A DNA stretch of 64,000 nucleotides, from positions 11,940,890 through 12,004,889 of the forward strand of contig NC_090253.1 in NCBI RefSeq assembly GCF_037325665.1, written 5' to 3'. The notes beneath the pieces are model-generated. The model was not told the origin of the DNA. It made no database searches and saw nothing but the letters and a program-made list of their open reading frames with translations. Source of the DNA: Littorina saxatilis (Eukaryota > Mollusca > Gastropoda > Littorinimorpha > Littorinidae). A program made the translations under genes and the position numbers. Shown piece after piece: positions 24,623 through 32,300 of the stretch; position 1 is the first letter of the stretch; the number at the start of each line of letters is the position of its first letter.

Positions 24623-25997
24623 CAGCGACACTCAGTACAACAAAAGACGGGCGAAGTGGCGCAGTCCGCAGTGGTAAGACGTCGGCCTCAAAATCGGGAG
24701 GTCGGGAGTTCGAATCCTGGTCGCTGCCGCCTGGTGGGTTAAGAGTGGAGATTTTTCCGATCTCCCAGGTCAACTTATGTGCAGACCTGCTAGTAACTTA
24801 ACCCCCTTCGTGTGTACACGCAAGCACAAGACCAAGTGCGCACGGAAAAGATCCTGTAATCCATGTCAGAGTTCGGTGGGTTATAGAAACACGAAAATAC
24901 CCAGCATGCCTCCCCCGAAATCGGCGTATGCTGCCTGAATGGCGGGGTAAAAACGGTCATACACGTACAAATCCACTCGTGCTAAAACCATGAGTGAACG
25001 TGGGAGTCTAACTCTAAGCCCATGAACGACGAAGAAGAAGAAGTACAACAATAACAAGTAAAACAATCATTAAATTAATACACAAGTATATATTGGGGTC
25101 GTATATTGTGTCTAAAATTGCAAAAGAACGATTCCTTGTAACATCTAGCCCTCAGATGACAGCACACCAAAGCAAGTATCTGTTCAGTTCAGTGACCCTT
25201 ACCTACACCATCCTCCAAACCCGAATTTCTCAACCACAGCCTCAGCACAAAATCATAAGAAAAGAAAGACTGAACCGTATCAGCGAATCCTTTACCACAC
25301 CAAACAATCCTTCTCACAGGTTGGCACGCAAAACACAAACTGAGCTCCACACCGTCTGCATGTATCCCGAAGCAGACGACGCTTGCGCACAAACTCGGAT
25401 CATTGGTCGACCCTTCGACCTTGACGATTTGCACATGGTTTGTCTGACGAAACGCACTTGCGTTATGTCAGAATGGGTCATTTCATCCAAATAAAACGAA
25501 ACACATGAAGCAACAGACATCGCTGATTTCATTGTCAAATTATGCAAGAAGGACTTACGCGTCTTGCAATGTGTGATACCGTTTGAGTGCTTTATTTCAC
25601 AACGGTGACCGAACAATCCGACGGTTTCTTGTAAAAAGTAGCATAAACATCTAGCTAAAACACAAGAACGAGAAAGTTTTTGAAGAAAACAAAACGAGCA
25701 ACTTACATTGAAACACGTCCCCCACACAATCCACACAAACACAAGTTACGATTTTTGTGACCACTTACTTGTCTGAGCAGTTAATTTCTCTCCTCAAGAG
25801 TCAAACAAGAGATTCTTTCACAACACGGCAAGCAGACGTCGACTGCTCTTTGCCCCCGTGTATCGTAACAACTTAAAGCAAATTGACTTACCGTGTCCGT
25901 TTTGTGCGGGTCCATGTCCGTCTCCATTGCATTGTTGAGAAGTTGGTGGTTTCAATTCAGTTTCATGGTTTTCATCAGTTCCCGTTATTCCAGCCAT
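306..25997 (-). CDS. CLUH: Clustered mitochondria protein homolog (CLUH), N-terminal part, 7 exons
   Basis: Coding exons, 5' to 3' on the minus strand: 25997-25892, 13029-12806, 12609-12438, 4542-4399, 2637-2525, 1757-1688, 390-306. All have GT-AG borders and compatible phases; together they give 914 nt, about 304 aa, and the gene continues past the left edge. Family: cytosolic RNA-binding protein that binds mRNAs of nuclear-encoded mitochondrial proteins and keeps mitochondria dispersed. Seen: a variable acidic/Lys-rich start (1-85); the CLU N-terminal ubiquitin-like region (about 86-167) with [18 protein letters not shown]; then [38 protein letters not shown] and [14 protein letters not shown], all nearly as I recall the vertebrate protein. 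The start [10 protein letters not shown] is the only ATG before the phase-1 exon-1 donor that fits. Intron 1 (12.9 kb) and intron 3 (7.9 kb) are packed with mobile elements. The untranslated 5' end is not resolved. Confidence 0.95.
368..462. repeat. Three tandem copies of the CLUH exon 7 acceptor edge
   Basis: CAGGTAAAGCAGGTCACCTG at the exon 7/intron border is followed by two diverged copies, CAGGTACAGTCAGTCACCTG and CAGGTACAGTAAGTCACCTG, about 40 bp apart. The first spans the true acceptor (AG at 392-391 on the minus strand); the other two lie upstream in the intron. Confidence 0.75.
765..1635 (+). mobile_element. Non-autonomous element with 3' hairpin (Helentron/HINE-like)
   Basis: It starts AACAAGTCGCGTAAGG. 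A subterminal ACATTTAGTCAAG near 793 returns in a terminal hairpin with stem CATTTAGTCAA/TTGACTAAATG near 1602-1630. A CA/CAGA microsatellite (1521-1562) lies just before the 3' end. No protein is seen. The layout (fixed 5' start, subterminal repeat echoed in a 3' stem-loop, microsatellite near the end) matches elements at 11670, 45680 and 61488. Helentron/HINE affiliation is inferred from layout only. Confidence 0.6.
2200..2400 (+). mobile_element. tRNA-derived SINE, family C copy 1
   Basis: It has a tRNA-like head, GGGAGATAGCTCAGTTGGTAG (A-box-like), a body ending in GAAAACATGAATACATG, and an A-rich tail. A second diverged copy sits at 13080-13325, sharing TTTGACCCCTACA and the region around CCCAGAATCAACTT. 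It lies in CLUH intron 5. Confidence 0.6.
2814..3231 (-). mobile_element. SINE family B copy 1, with 12-bp target duplication
   Basis: The element reads on the minus strand and ends CGACGTTAAACACCAAATAA followed by an (AAAG)n tail. The target duplication TTCAAGTTCATC is perfect at 2802-2813 and 3232-3243. It carries a G/C-rich block (AACCCGCGGGG) at its head and an internal CGCCTCTTACGACATGCTGG. Three more copies lie at 42801, 43661 and 49431, all on the minus strand. It is in CLUH intron 4, sense to the gene, and brings an AATAAA. Confidence 0.85.
3263..4334 (-). mobile_element. Tc1-like transposon, truncated copy
   Basis: One terminal inverted repeat (TACTGTTCAAAAAAAGAAAC at 3263) and the 3' part of a Tc1 transposase remain. 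The coding part (minus, stop near 3456) starts at what is residue 45 of the intact copy at the right end of the window; the first 44 residues, the 5' leader and the second inverted repeat are missing. It keeps the DD34E triad in [20 protein letters not shown] and [12 protein letters not shown]. Aligned against the copy at 62999 I find only a handful of changes (for example NEAP against DEAP). The cut at 4334 lies 64 bp downstream of the CLUH exon 4 donor, in CLUH intron 4 (between exons 4 and 5). Confidence 0.92.
4866..4908. repeat. Perfect 16-bp hairpin
   Basis: ATTCTGCTCATCCTTC at 4866-4881 is repeated exactly in inverted form at 4893-4908 with an 11-base loop. It lies 80 bp outside the inverted repeats at 4991 and may be part of that element. 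Confidence 0.75.
4991..5145 (-). mobile_element. Outer inverted repeat, left copy (possible Penelope-like tail)
   Basis: About 154 bp that recur inverted at 11499-11652 with only a few differences. It contains GACGTTTCGACCTAAGGGTC; read on the minus strand this is CTGAAGA, a GACC/GGTC stem and GAAAC, resembling a hammerhead-ribozyme core. Such cores are reported in Penelope-like retroelements. No reverse transcriptase is present here. Confidence 0.55.
5146..5472. mobile_element. MITE with 54-bp perfect terminal inverted repeats
   Basis: Bases 5146-5199 and 5419-5472 are exact inverted copies (CGAAAATTTTTAATTAAATT inward to CACATA). The inside holds about 180 bp (5190-5371) that match the subterminal part of the large element's right end (11071-11252) in inverted orientation, including GTAGCAAGCTTGCTAC. 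It looks like a short deletion derivative sitting at the left end of the larger element. Confidence 0.8.
5474..11275 (-). mobile_element. Large GC-rich element with inverted ends, unclassified and broken
   Basis: The ends carry inverted TAAATTACATATTCTTACTC continuing to CACATATTAGC (5474-5510, 11238-11275). The interior is far more GC-rich than its surroundings. Two tandem domains are visible: diverged repeats about 5500-7000, and ~110-bp units at 8700-10110, the last four (9711-10110) nearly identical. Minus-strand translation from about 10660 leftward is Ser/Pro/Leu/Ala-rich and looks like a decayed structural protein; I see no transposase, integrase or reverse transcriptase. A DIRS-type origin is one possibility because of the inverted ends, but this is a guess. 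It is not whole. It occupies most of CLUH intron 3. Confidence 0.6.
8640..10110. repeat. ~110-bp tandem array rich in CCGGAAG
   Basis: Units contain a CCGGAAG block, CTGCCGCGAACGACTGCTTA and GGGACCATGGTCTGTCCGC. Units from 9711 to 10110 are almost identical, while those at 8640-9160 are diverged, so the array has been growing at its right side. Confidence 0.8.
11422..11452 (+). repeat. 31-base poly-G tract inside a short palindrome
   Basis: The tract lies between two inverted ~30-bp arms (AACTGCACTGCACAAACCAA at about 11281 and its complement near 11466-11495). Confidence 0.85.
11499..11652 (+). mobile_element. Outer inverted repeat, right copy (possible Penelope-like tail)
   Basis: Inverted partner of 4991-5145. 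CTGAAGA at 11572, stem GACC/GGTC at 11580-11583 and 11588-11591, then GAAAC form a hammerhead-like core with one extra A between the core and the stem. Together the two copies bracket the whole 5146-11275 block. Confidence 0.5.
11670..12406 (+). mobile_element. AGGTCA-rich hairpin element, copy 1 (HINE-like)
   Basis: It starts AACAAGAAGAGCAAACGCTC with GAGTCACT near 11694, and ends with the hairpin GAGTCACT-TTTTCTCA-AGTGACTC plus an A run. The interior is about two ~300-bp repeats, each with AGGTCAAAGGTCA (11890, 12191). A (GGCC)n block at 12320-12352 precedes the end. It is nearly identical to 45680-46386 except for internal deletions and duplications. It ends just before CLUH exon 3. Confidence 0.75.
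13080..13325 (+). mobile_element. tRNA-derived SINE, family C copy 2
   Basis: Diverged relative of 2200-2400: head GGAGGTAACTCAGTCGATTG, shared TTTGACCCCTACATTCAGC and TCTATTTCTCAAAGTCAACT, ending GAAACATGAATAC. It starts 50 bp upstream of CLUH exon 2 in intron 1. Confidence 0.55.
13330..14310. other. CLUH intron 1 stretch with no recognised feature
   Basis: Ordinary intronic sequence; I find no repeat partner, inverted repeat or coding signal here. Confidence 0.5.
14316..14597. mobile_element. Short inverted-repeat element, hAT-like MITE
   Basis: Ends AGGCATGGGAATT and AATTCCCATGCCT are inverted copies. The interior shares GGGGGCATGCCCCCCCGGAA with the element at 57941-58470. No coding capacity. 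CLUH intron 1. Confidence 0.6.
15758..15912. mobile_element. 155-bp palindromic MITE
   Basis: GTGGTACCTGTAATGTCAGG on the left mirrors CTTTCATCACAGGCACCAC on the right with a few mismatches. The interior is short and noncoding. Confidence 0.5.
16363..16600. mobile_element. hAT-like MITE, CAGGGATGGCCAAAT family, copy 1
   Basis: Starts CAGGGATGGCCAAAT and ends ATTTGGCCATCCCTG, a perfect 15-bp inverted pair of the hAT type. It shares GTGTACCGGGCCAG-like and GGCTGGCGAGT blocks with the copy at 55551. Flanking 8-mers (GCTATCAT, ATCATCAT) are only partly alike. Confidence 0.65.
18790..19030 (+). pseudogene. Decayed LINE reverse-transcriptase C-terminus
   Basis: Translation gives [20 protein letters not shown] followed by MVRGKRR and, further on, TEWIGK, the typical post-RT tail of animal LINEs (family form roughly KLRWYGHVTR..LAKTILQGTV.GGRRRGRQ). 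At least three in-frame stops interrupt it. No 5' part is present; it is carried inside the TTAA element. Confidence 0.6.
19380..20040. repeat. Degenerate ~12-bp GATGACCAGTGCG tandem array
   Basis: Dozens of GATGACCAGTGCGG, GATGACCAGTGCA and GATGATCATGAAGG units run continuously, densest from 19620 to 20040. It lies in the core of the TTAA element. Confidence 0.8.
21832..22306 (+). repeat. Minisatellite, 59-bp unit, 8 copies
   Basis: The unit contains GGTACCCTCCCCATTGTTCT and GTCATTGACGCATACTGTTT. Copies are virtually identical, with single changes (CATGG for CATTG near 21960, GGGCC for GGGTC near 22273), indicating recent expansion. CLUH intron 1. Confidence 0.95.
22890..22927. repeat. Hairpin CGCGAGCACTGATCT / AGATCAGTGTTCGCG
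   Basis: Arms of about 15 bp with one mismatch around a short AT loop, just upstream of the frame at 22946. It could be a transposon end. Confidence 0.6.
22946..23060 (+). pseudogene. Possible fragment of a RecQ-like helicase ORF
   Basis: The frame [17 protein letters not shown] followed by [10 protein letters not shown] resembles the start of RecQ-like helicase ORFs that are abundant in mollusc genomes, where LK.KQ..AL precedes the Walker A box. The frame closes after 77 codons without a GKS/T motif. Similarity is recalled, not tested. Confidence 0.3.
23190..24560. other. CLUH intron 1 stretch, only simple repeats seen
   Basis: Contains a GTGC/GTAT/GTCT microsatellite at 23900-23945 and otherwise no recognised gene or element. 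Confidence 0.5.
24570..24622. repeat. (CA)n microsatellite
   Basis: ACACAC run directly before the SINE at 24644. Confidence 0.9.
24644..25041 (+). mobile_element. tRNA-derived SINE family A, copy 1
   Basis: Head GACGGGCGAAGTGGCGCAGT with pol III A-box-like GTGGTAAGACGTCGG and B box GTTCGAATCC; 3' tail (GAA)n. The target duplication AGTACAACAA is perfect at 24634-24643 and 25042-25051. Other copies: 31404, 41395 (5' truncated), 42362, 47284. CLUH intron 1, antisense to the gene. Confidence 0.88.
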
Positions 25998-25999
25998 TC

Positions 26000-28900
26000 T
26001 CTACTGCACCTAGTTGGATAACACGTGTGGGAGACGACTCTGAAGGTCGACTTTCCAAATCAAGCCGTATACTCTCAAACCCCAAAGAAGAAATTGAGCT
26101 GCTGCGATCAAAGATGAAGATAAATCTCGTTTAGTGGACACACTAAGTGTATTCAATAATTTAGATTACAAAACACAGAGAAAAGTTAGATTGTTTTGCT
26201 TTGAACTGAAATCTGTACATCATATCTAATCACAGAGAGAAGAGAGGCTATTTTAAGGTCAATACCCAATAGATCACGTGGGCGAACACTGAGAAAACAC
26301 ACACACACACACAATATATACTGACATTTCGATGGCCGTTTAATTAGTGGTATGCACTGAAATTAGGGGGTGCAGGCTCGACATATCGTCTACCAACTGT
26401 GTTGGCAAAATAAAGCAAGTCGCTGAATTCCCAAGCTACTCAGTTTAGAACTGCCGAGAAAACTATTTTTTGTCACTTGTTTCAATGTCAGTTGAAGTAA
26501 ATTCATCAAGAGTGACAAGTATCTCGATCAAACTACAGATATGACGAGATAAAAAAAAACACACCTTTGATTAACGTTTTCAAACCGAGTTTCATAAGAA
26601 TCTGATTGTTGCTTGGGGAATTTTGTGGCCGACCGTTACCATTTGTTTGCCAACTCCCCCCCCCCCCCCCCCCCGGGCCCCCCTGCCCGACACTTATATC
26701 AGGAAAGGGTCACTACAATCAACACTGACTGAACAAAAACAAACAAACAAAATGGTAGATAAAAGCAAGTGCCGAAGTGGACATACTTTCTCCACAATAT
26801 TTTTTGATGCACAGTTTTGCCACAATATTTGGAAGAGAGAAAAAAAAGAAAAAATTGAATAGGGAAACCGGCGGGCATGTAGTGCAAGTGGACAGAACGA
26901 TACTGACTTCATATACATTTTGTTTGTTTGAGGGGAAGTTCTTGCGGAAAAAAATGTAATGGTCAGATCAAAAGGAGTTGACTTAGTTTGATTTGGCAAA
27001 AATATTTAGTTGTGGATGTGGACTTGCTTTAGCTGCAAATTCCCATGGCTTCGCACGAAAATCAATCTTCTCAGTTGACTTGCAGGCGCATTTTTTAAAA
27101 ATCAGTCATCATCATGAAGAATTCAGTTCTTGATGTTCAGCGTTAGATCAGTCAACTAGGAGAAATTTCTTATGCAGTCATTTCTAGAATTGCTGCCGGC
27201 GGATTGCGCTCAAACTCTTAGTTTTCTTATTTCCGTTTACACTTTTTTATGACATCAGTCAGTGAGGAAAAAAACCACCAAAAAACACCACACCAAATAA
27301 CAAAACGTGTATTAAAAAGAATTAAGGGACTGCTAGTCTCAGTCTGTGTGAACTTACCGTCTTAAAATACTCACAAACGAACGGAAATGTGAAAAATACC
27401 CTCGACTACGTTAAAATAAAACCTGTACAATCACTGTCCATGTTTTTTGCTTGTTTGTTTGCAAGTTTAGGAGAAACAACTAATCACATGCTGTATGCCC
27501 GAGACCAGGGACCTATATTTAGAGGTCCATGCCGAGACTGACTCTCATGGAAAACGTGACCCTATTTTGCTGAAAGTCACTAGAGCATTTTTTCACATGT
27601 CCTTTCATTCAGTTATAACTGCAGGTAAATATGTTACAACTGTACGTCTAATGAAGTTACGTATCCCGGCATAATATATGAAATTGCCGTTGGGAAAAGG
27701 ACTGTGCGATGCGGATAAATGATAAAATCGTTCATTTAATCACGCTAGTGAAACAGTTTGGTGACTGTGACTTTCGTTGGATACCTTGAGTTGATTTGAG
27801 AGCCAATAACAATGTTTTACGTTTTTATATATGGTCTGTCGGTTCTGCCGCATAATTTATTAAATAACCATCTTCAAGTTATTTCGCTATTTTACTGACT
27901 GAGTACTATAGTAGGCTAGGCCCAGTGAAGTTGTCAGGTTGTGCCAAGTTCCGGCTGAATCACTGAGTTTCGTCGAGTTTTTAATCGGTACCATACGTTT
28001 TTTTCAGGTCGATTTGGGGAAATACTCCAGTATGATCGGAGGTCACGTGAATCAATTACTGAACTGAAAAAGAAATCCAGTCAGTTTGACTATGATCCGA
28101 AACTGAGTGTTCCCCGGATAGCGGCAACAGTGAAATACGTAAAGTTTCAGCTTTAGTTGAATGAAATGACACGGGAATTGATGTATTATTTGAGGTACGA
28201 AATGTGTTGCAATATTTTGTGTGTGCTAATTTTAGTTGAATTAAAGATCGTTGGCCGGGGAAAGCGTCCGGCTTTGTGACCGACAAGTCGGACCTCTAGC
28301 CATGGCCTTTCGGTTTTTAGACGCTCGCAAGGGACGTTACTCTTGTGAAGAAAAGTGACCACAGCCAACTTGCCAGTTCCGTCTGCTGTGGAAACGAGCA
28401 AGTGAATAAAATAAGTGAGGAAATACTGAGGTTGTTACACCGATTCTTCTGGTACGAGAAGTGGTTTCCTTTTCATTGAACTGCGTTACGAAAAAGTCTG
28501 CAATATCTGCCGGGTAAGTGATATAAACAGCTGACTAAAAGCACTTGGTTGCTTGCAGTGAGTACTCTGTCTGTATCTGTTGATAATACGTTGAAAAACC
28601 ACTTCTGCCATTTGATCAACGGAAGGGAGGAGCGCATGTAAATAAGTCCTAGAGTGGGTGGAGATGAGATTTAAAGATCTCCACATATCCTGCCAGAACT
28701 TGATCGTCCTGTAGATGGTTCTAGTCTACGATCGTCCTGGGAAAATAAGAGAAGCTTGTTTTGCTTCAGTAAGCAGATGGGTTTGTTGTGGGAAATATGT
28801 TCAATCTTTCAGAGAACGCCGAAGAGATCTGATGGTTTATGTGATGTTGTTATTAGAAGCTGAAGGTACGTGACTGTAGGATAAAGGTACAGAGAAAAAA

Positions 28901-29347
28901 GAACTACAGCTAGATATTTGTACAGTGATTCACAAGGATACACATACAGCTACGGTACTATATAATATATATACGTGTTCTGTAACTTGTAAGTGACATT
29001 TTTGTTAAAACAAGGGTAGGTCACACTTGCAACACCAAGAACCTTGTTTTTGCCAATCGAAGTGAGTGTTTGTTTCTGGCTTAATACATTGTACAACTAT
29101 AGGGATAATGGAATAAAGAGATTGTAGCATGATCAATGTCAATGTGATCCTTGGGTATAATTCACAATTTATTTGACTGTTGAACAGAATAGTAATTTTA
29201 CTACAGTGAAACATGTCTGTAAGGACCACCCAAGGGACGGACCAAAAGTGGGCAGTAAACGGGTGGTAGTTATGGAGATATTAATTATTCATAGAAAAAC
29301 AACTTGTCAGGTACGTATATATCCATGATTACAGGCCAACCTCTAGC
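26000..29347. promoter_or_regulatory. Head-to-head spacer between CLUH and RNFT1
   Basis: 3.35 kb separates the two start codons, so both promoters must lie here. Possible untranslated-exon donors on the plus strand occur at 28866 (GAAG|GTACGTGA) and 29310 (GTCAG|GTACGT), with an acceptor TTACAG at 29329-29334 just before the RNFT1 start. A poly-C run (19 C) lies at 26656-26674. No TATA or CpG island stands out, and I see no gene in the spacer. Confidence 0.4.
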
Positions 29348-32300
29348 ATGGCATCCAACGGACAGGAGAGCCATGGGGGTCAACCCCCAGGGAACGGCTC
29401 GCAGTCAGGATTGTGGCCCCTGGCGGGTCTGCAGTCACGCTACACTCGCTCCGCCATGGACATCGCCCAGGAACTGCTGCCCAACCTCCCACGTCGTGCG
29501 GTCAACACCTCGACCGCCGGGCCACGATCCGTCCAGTCTGCCTCTGAGGGCCAGGCCGTGGTGGACATGTCCAGTCTGATGGCCGCAGAGGAGGGACACG
29601 GGGAGCCGCTCACCTTCACACCTCAGGTAAATGCTGCTGTTGTGTGTGTGTGGGGGGGAGGGGCGGGGGGTTGGGTGGAGTGTTAGTGAATGTATACATG
29701 TGTGTGTGAGTGACGGGAGTTTGGGGTGAAGTGCTTGTGTGTGTACTGAATGTGTGTGTTGAGCTTGCTAGCTTGTGATTTTTGTTCTGTCATGATTACA
29801 TACATTAACCAGCAGAGTGATAAGAAACATTTTTGGGTACAAAGTACACTGTACTCTCTGAGGTACGTACAATGCGCATGCAGTTGTGTAGATTTGAAGA
29901 TTTGGTTTTTTTTGCGTAAGAAGAATATTGAGTGAAATGTTGTCATGTATACACACAAACTCAGAATTTAAAGCAAATTCTGTGTAACAGAGCGGGCTGT
30001 ATTAGTGTTAATGGAGAAACTGTTAAAGTAATATTTGTATGAGTGATGTTACAGTTTAGTTTTTGTTTTGTCTGATTAATTATCAATCTTTTGGCGTTTT
30101 ACCCAGGGTGTTACTGTTACAGTATTAGTCTTTTGTCAGGTATTTTTTAATCTGTTCACTTGTTTGTTACCCAGGGTTGTTATGGTATTTGTCTTGTGTG
30201 AAGGAGTTATAATGTGTTCACTTGTTACCCGGGGTTATTATGGTATTTGTCTTGTGTGAAGGAGTTATAATCTGTTCACTTGTTTGTTACCCAGGGTTGT
30301 TATGGTATTTGTCTTGTGTGAAGGAGTTATAATCTGTTCACTTGTTACCCAGGGTTATTGTGGTATTTGTCTTGTGTGAAGGAGTTATAATCTGTTCACT
30401 TGTTACCCAGGGTTATTGTGGTATTTGTCTTGTGTGAAGGAGTTATAATCTGTTGACTTTGTCCCCAGGTGGCAGCCAGGATGGAGGAAATCCGGGCTAT
30501 GCTGCAGAACATGAACAGCCAGCAGCAGCAGCAGCATCAACACACGCACTCCCACCTGTCTTCCCAAGACTCCCCGCCCCAGGGGGACCACTCCCACGGC
30601 CACAGCCACGGCGACGACACCAGGGGGGAGGGGCAGGGAGGGGGAGGGGGGCCCCAGGTGGACATGAGGGGGCTGGTCAAACTGCTGCAAACCTCAGGTG
30701 TTTTCTTCGTCCTGTTGCTGCTCCGCTTCCTCTACGATCACCGGCTAGGTGAGTGAACTATTGTTTTTGTAGATTGATCAGCGGCTAGGTGAGTGAACCG
30801 TCTTTTTGGTAGATTGATCACCGGCTAGGTGAGTGAACCGTCTTTTTGGTAGATTGAGGAAGAGAGAGAGAAGGGTATGTGTGTGTGTGAGTGATTGTGA
30901 GATAGAGTGCATGCAACATACTTGGAAGAAAGAGAGAAGGGTGTGTGTGAGTGATTGTGAGATAGAGTGCATACAACATACTAGGAAGGGAAGTAGTATT
31001 TTGAAGATGAAAGAGGAGGCTCTGATTTTTTAAACAGCAAACACAGCCTATGAGGTATACATGTATCTATTAAACAGTATATATCAAGACTCCCAATCCC
31101 ACCAACAATGTTGCTTGCAGGTTTGGTGGTGATGGTGGCGATGGGGGGAACGTTCTACTACGTCAACATGAAGCTGGTGCAGTGCATCCATCAGACGGCC
31201 GTCAGGGTAAGACACTGTCACACAATAGACTTTTTTATGTACATTTATGATATTCCATGCATTTACGATGTTCTGTCACTCAACACTTTGCATAGGAAGC
31301 AGCCAGGAGTTTGGTTTATGGTATGTGTCCAAGTGCAGGGATGATCTGAGACCGTCAGCCGAGCTGTTTTGACAGGGAGGACTGTGCCTTTAAAAATGTA
31401 AATGACGGGCGCTGTGGCGGGGTGGGATCGGAAGGTCGAGGGTTCGAATCGCGGCCGCCTGGTGGGTTAAGTGTGGAAATTTTTTACCGATCTCCCAGGT
31501 CAACTTATGTGCAGACCTGCTAGTGGCTTATCCCCCTTCGTGTGTACACACAAGCTAAAGACCAAGTGCGCACGGAAAAGATCTGGTAATCCATGTCAGA
31601 GTTTGGTGGGTTATAGAAACACAAAAATACCCAGCATGCTTCCTCCGAAAGCGGTGTATGGCTGCCTAAATGGCGGGTAAAAACAGTCATACAGGTAAAA
31701 TTCCACTCGTGCAAAAAAAACCACGAGTGTACATGGGAGTTTGAGCCCACGAACGCAGAAAAAGAAAAAAATGTAAATGATGTCAGTCTGCAGTGGTCAT
31801 CTAGACTTCTGTGCTTGCTTGCTTGATTGGTTGTGCATTCTACTTTTGATTATCTATTTATTTATTGAATTTTATTCTGTGAACTCTATTTCTATTCATT
31901 TATTCATGATTGAATTTTATTGCTGTGTGCAGGAGGGGGGCTCGGGCCGGTGGCTGTCTGTGGGCTACCCGCTGTGGTTGGTCTTCTTCCTGTCAGTCAA
32001 CATCTTCCTCCTCTACTACAGCTTCAGAGACCAGGCCTTGTGGAACACGTGAGTCTTGTCTTGTCTTGTCTTGTCTTGTGTTGCCGTGAAGGCGCTGGAT
32101 TTGTACACATTGTTGTCAGCTGTTGTTCCAGAGTGTCATATGGTGATTGGTGTTTCTTGGTCTGAGGTTGGATTCATGATCAACTCAACACAAGGAAAGC
32201 AGACATGCATTCAGAGTCTGGTCTCTGCCTCTTCTTTGATACACAAATACCTCTCTTGACCCTTCAAAAATAAAAATTCAAAAAAAATAACAAGACTCGA

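Noticed and set aside
25093-25742. 133- and 142-codon frames on opposite strands upstream of CLUH exon 1 sequence
   Set aside because: They overlap each other on opposite strands, match no family I know and lie within CLUH intron 1.
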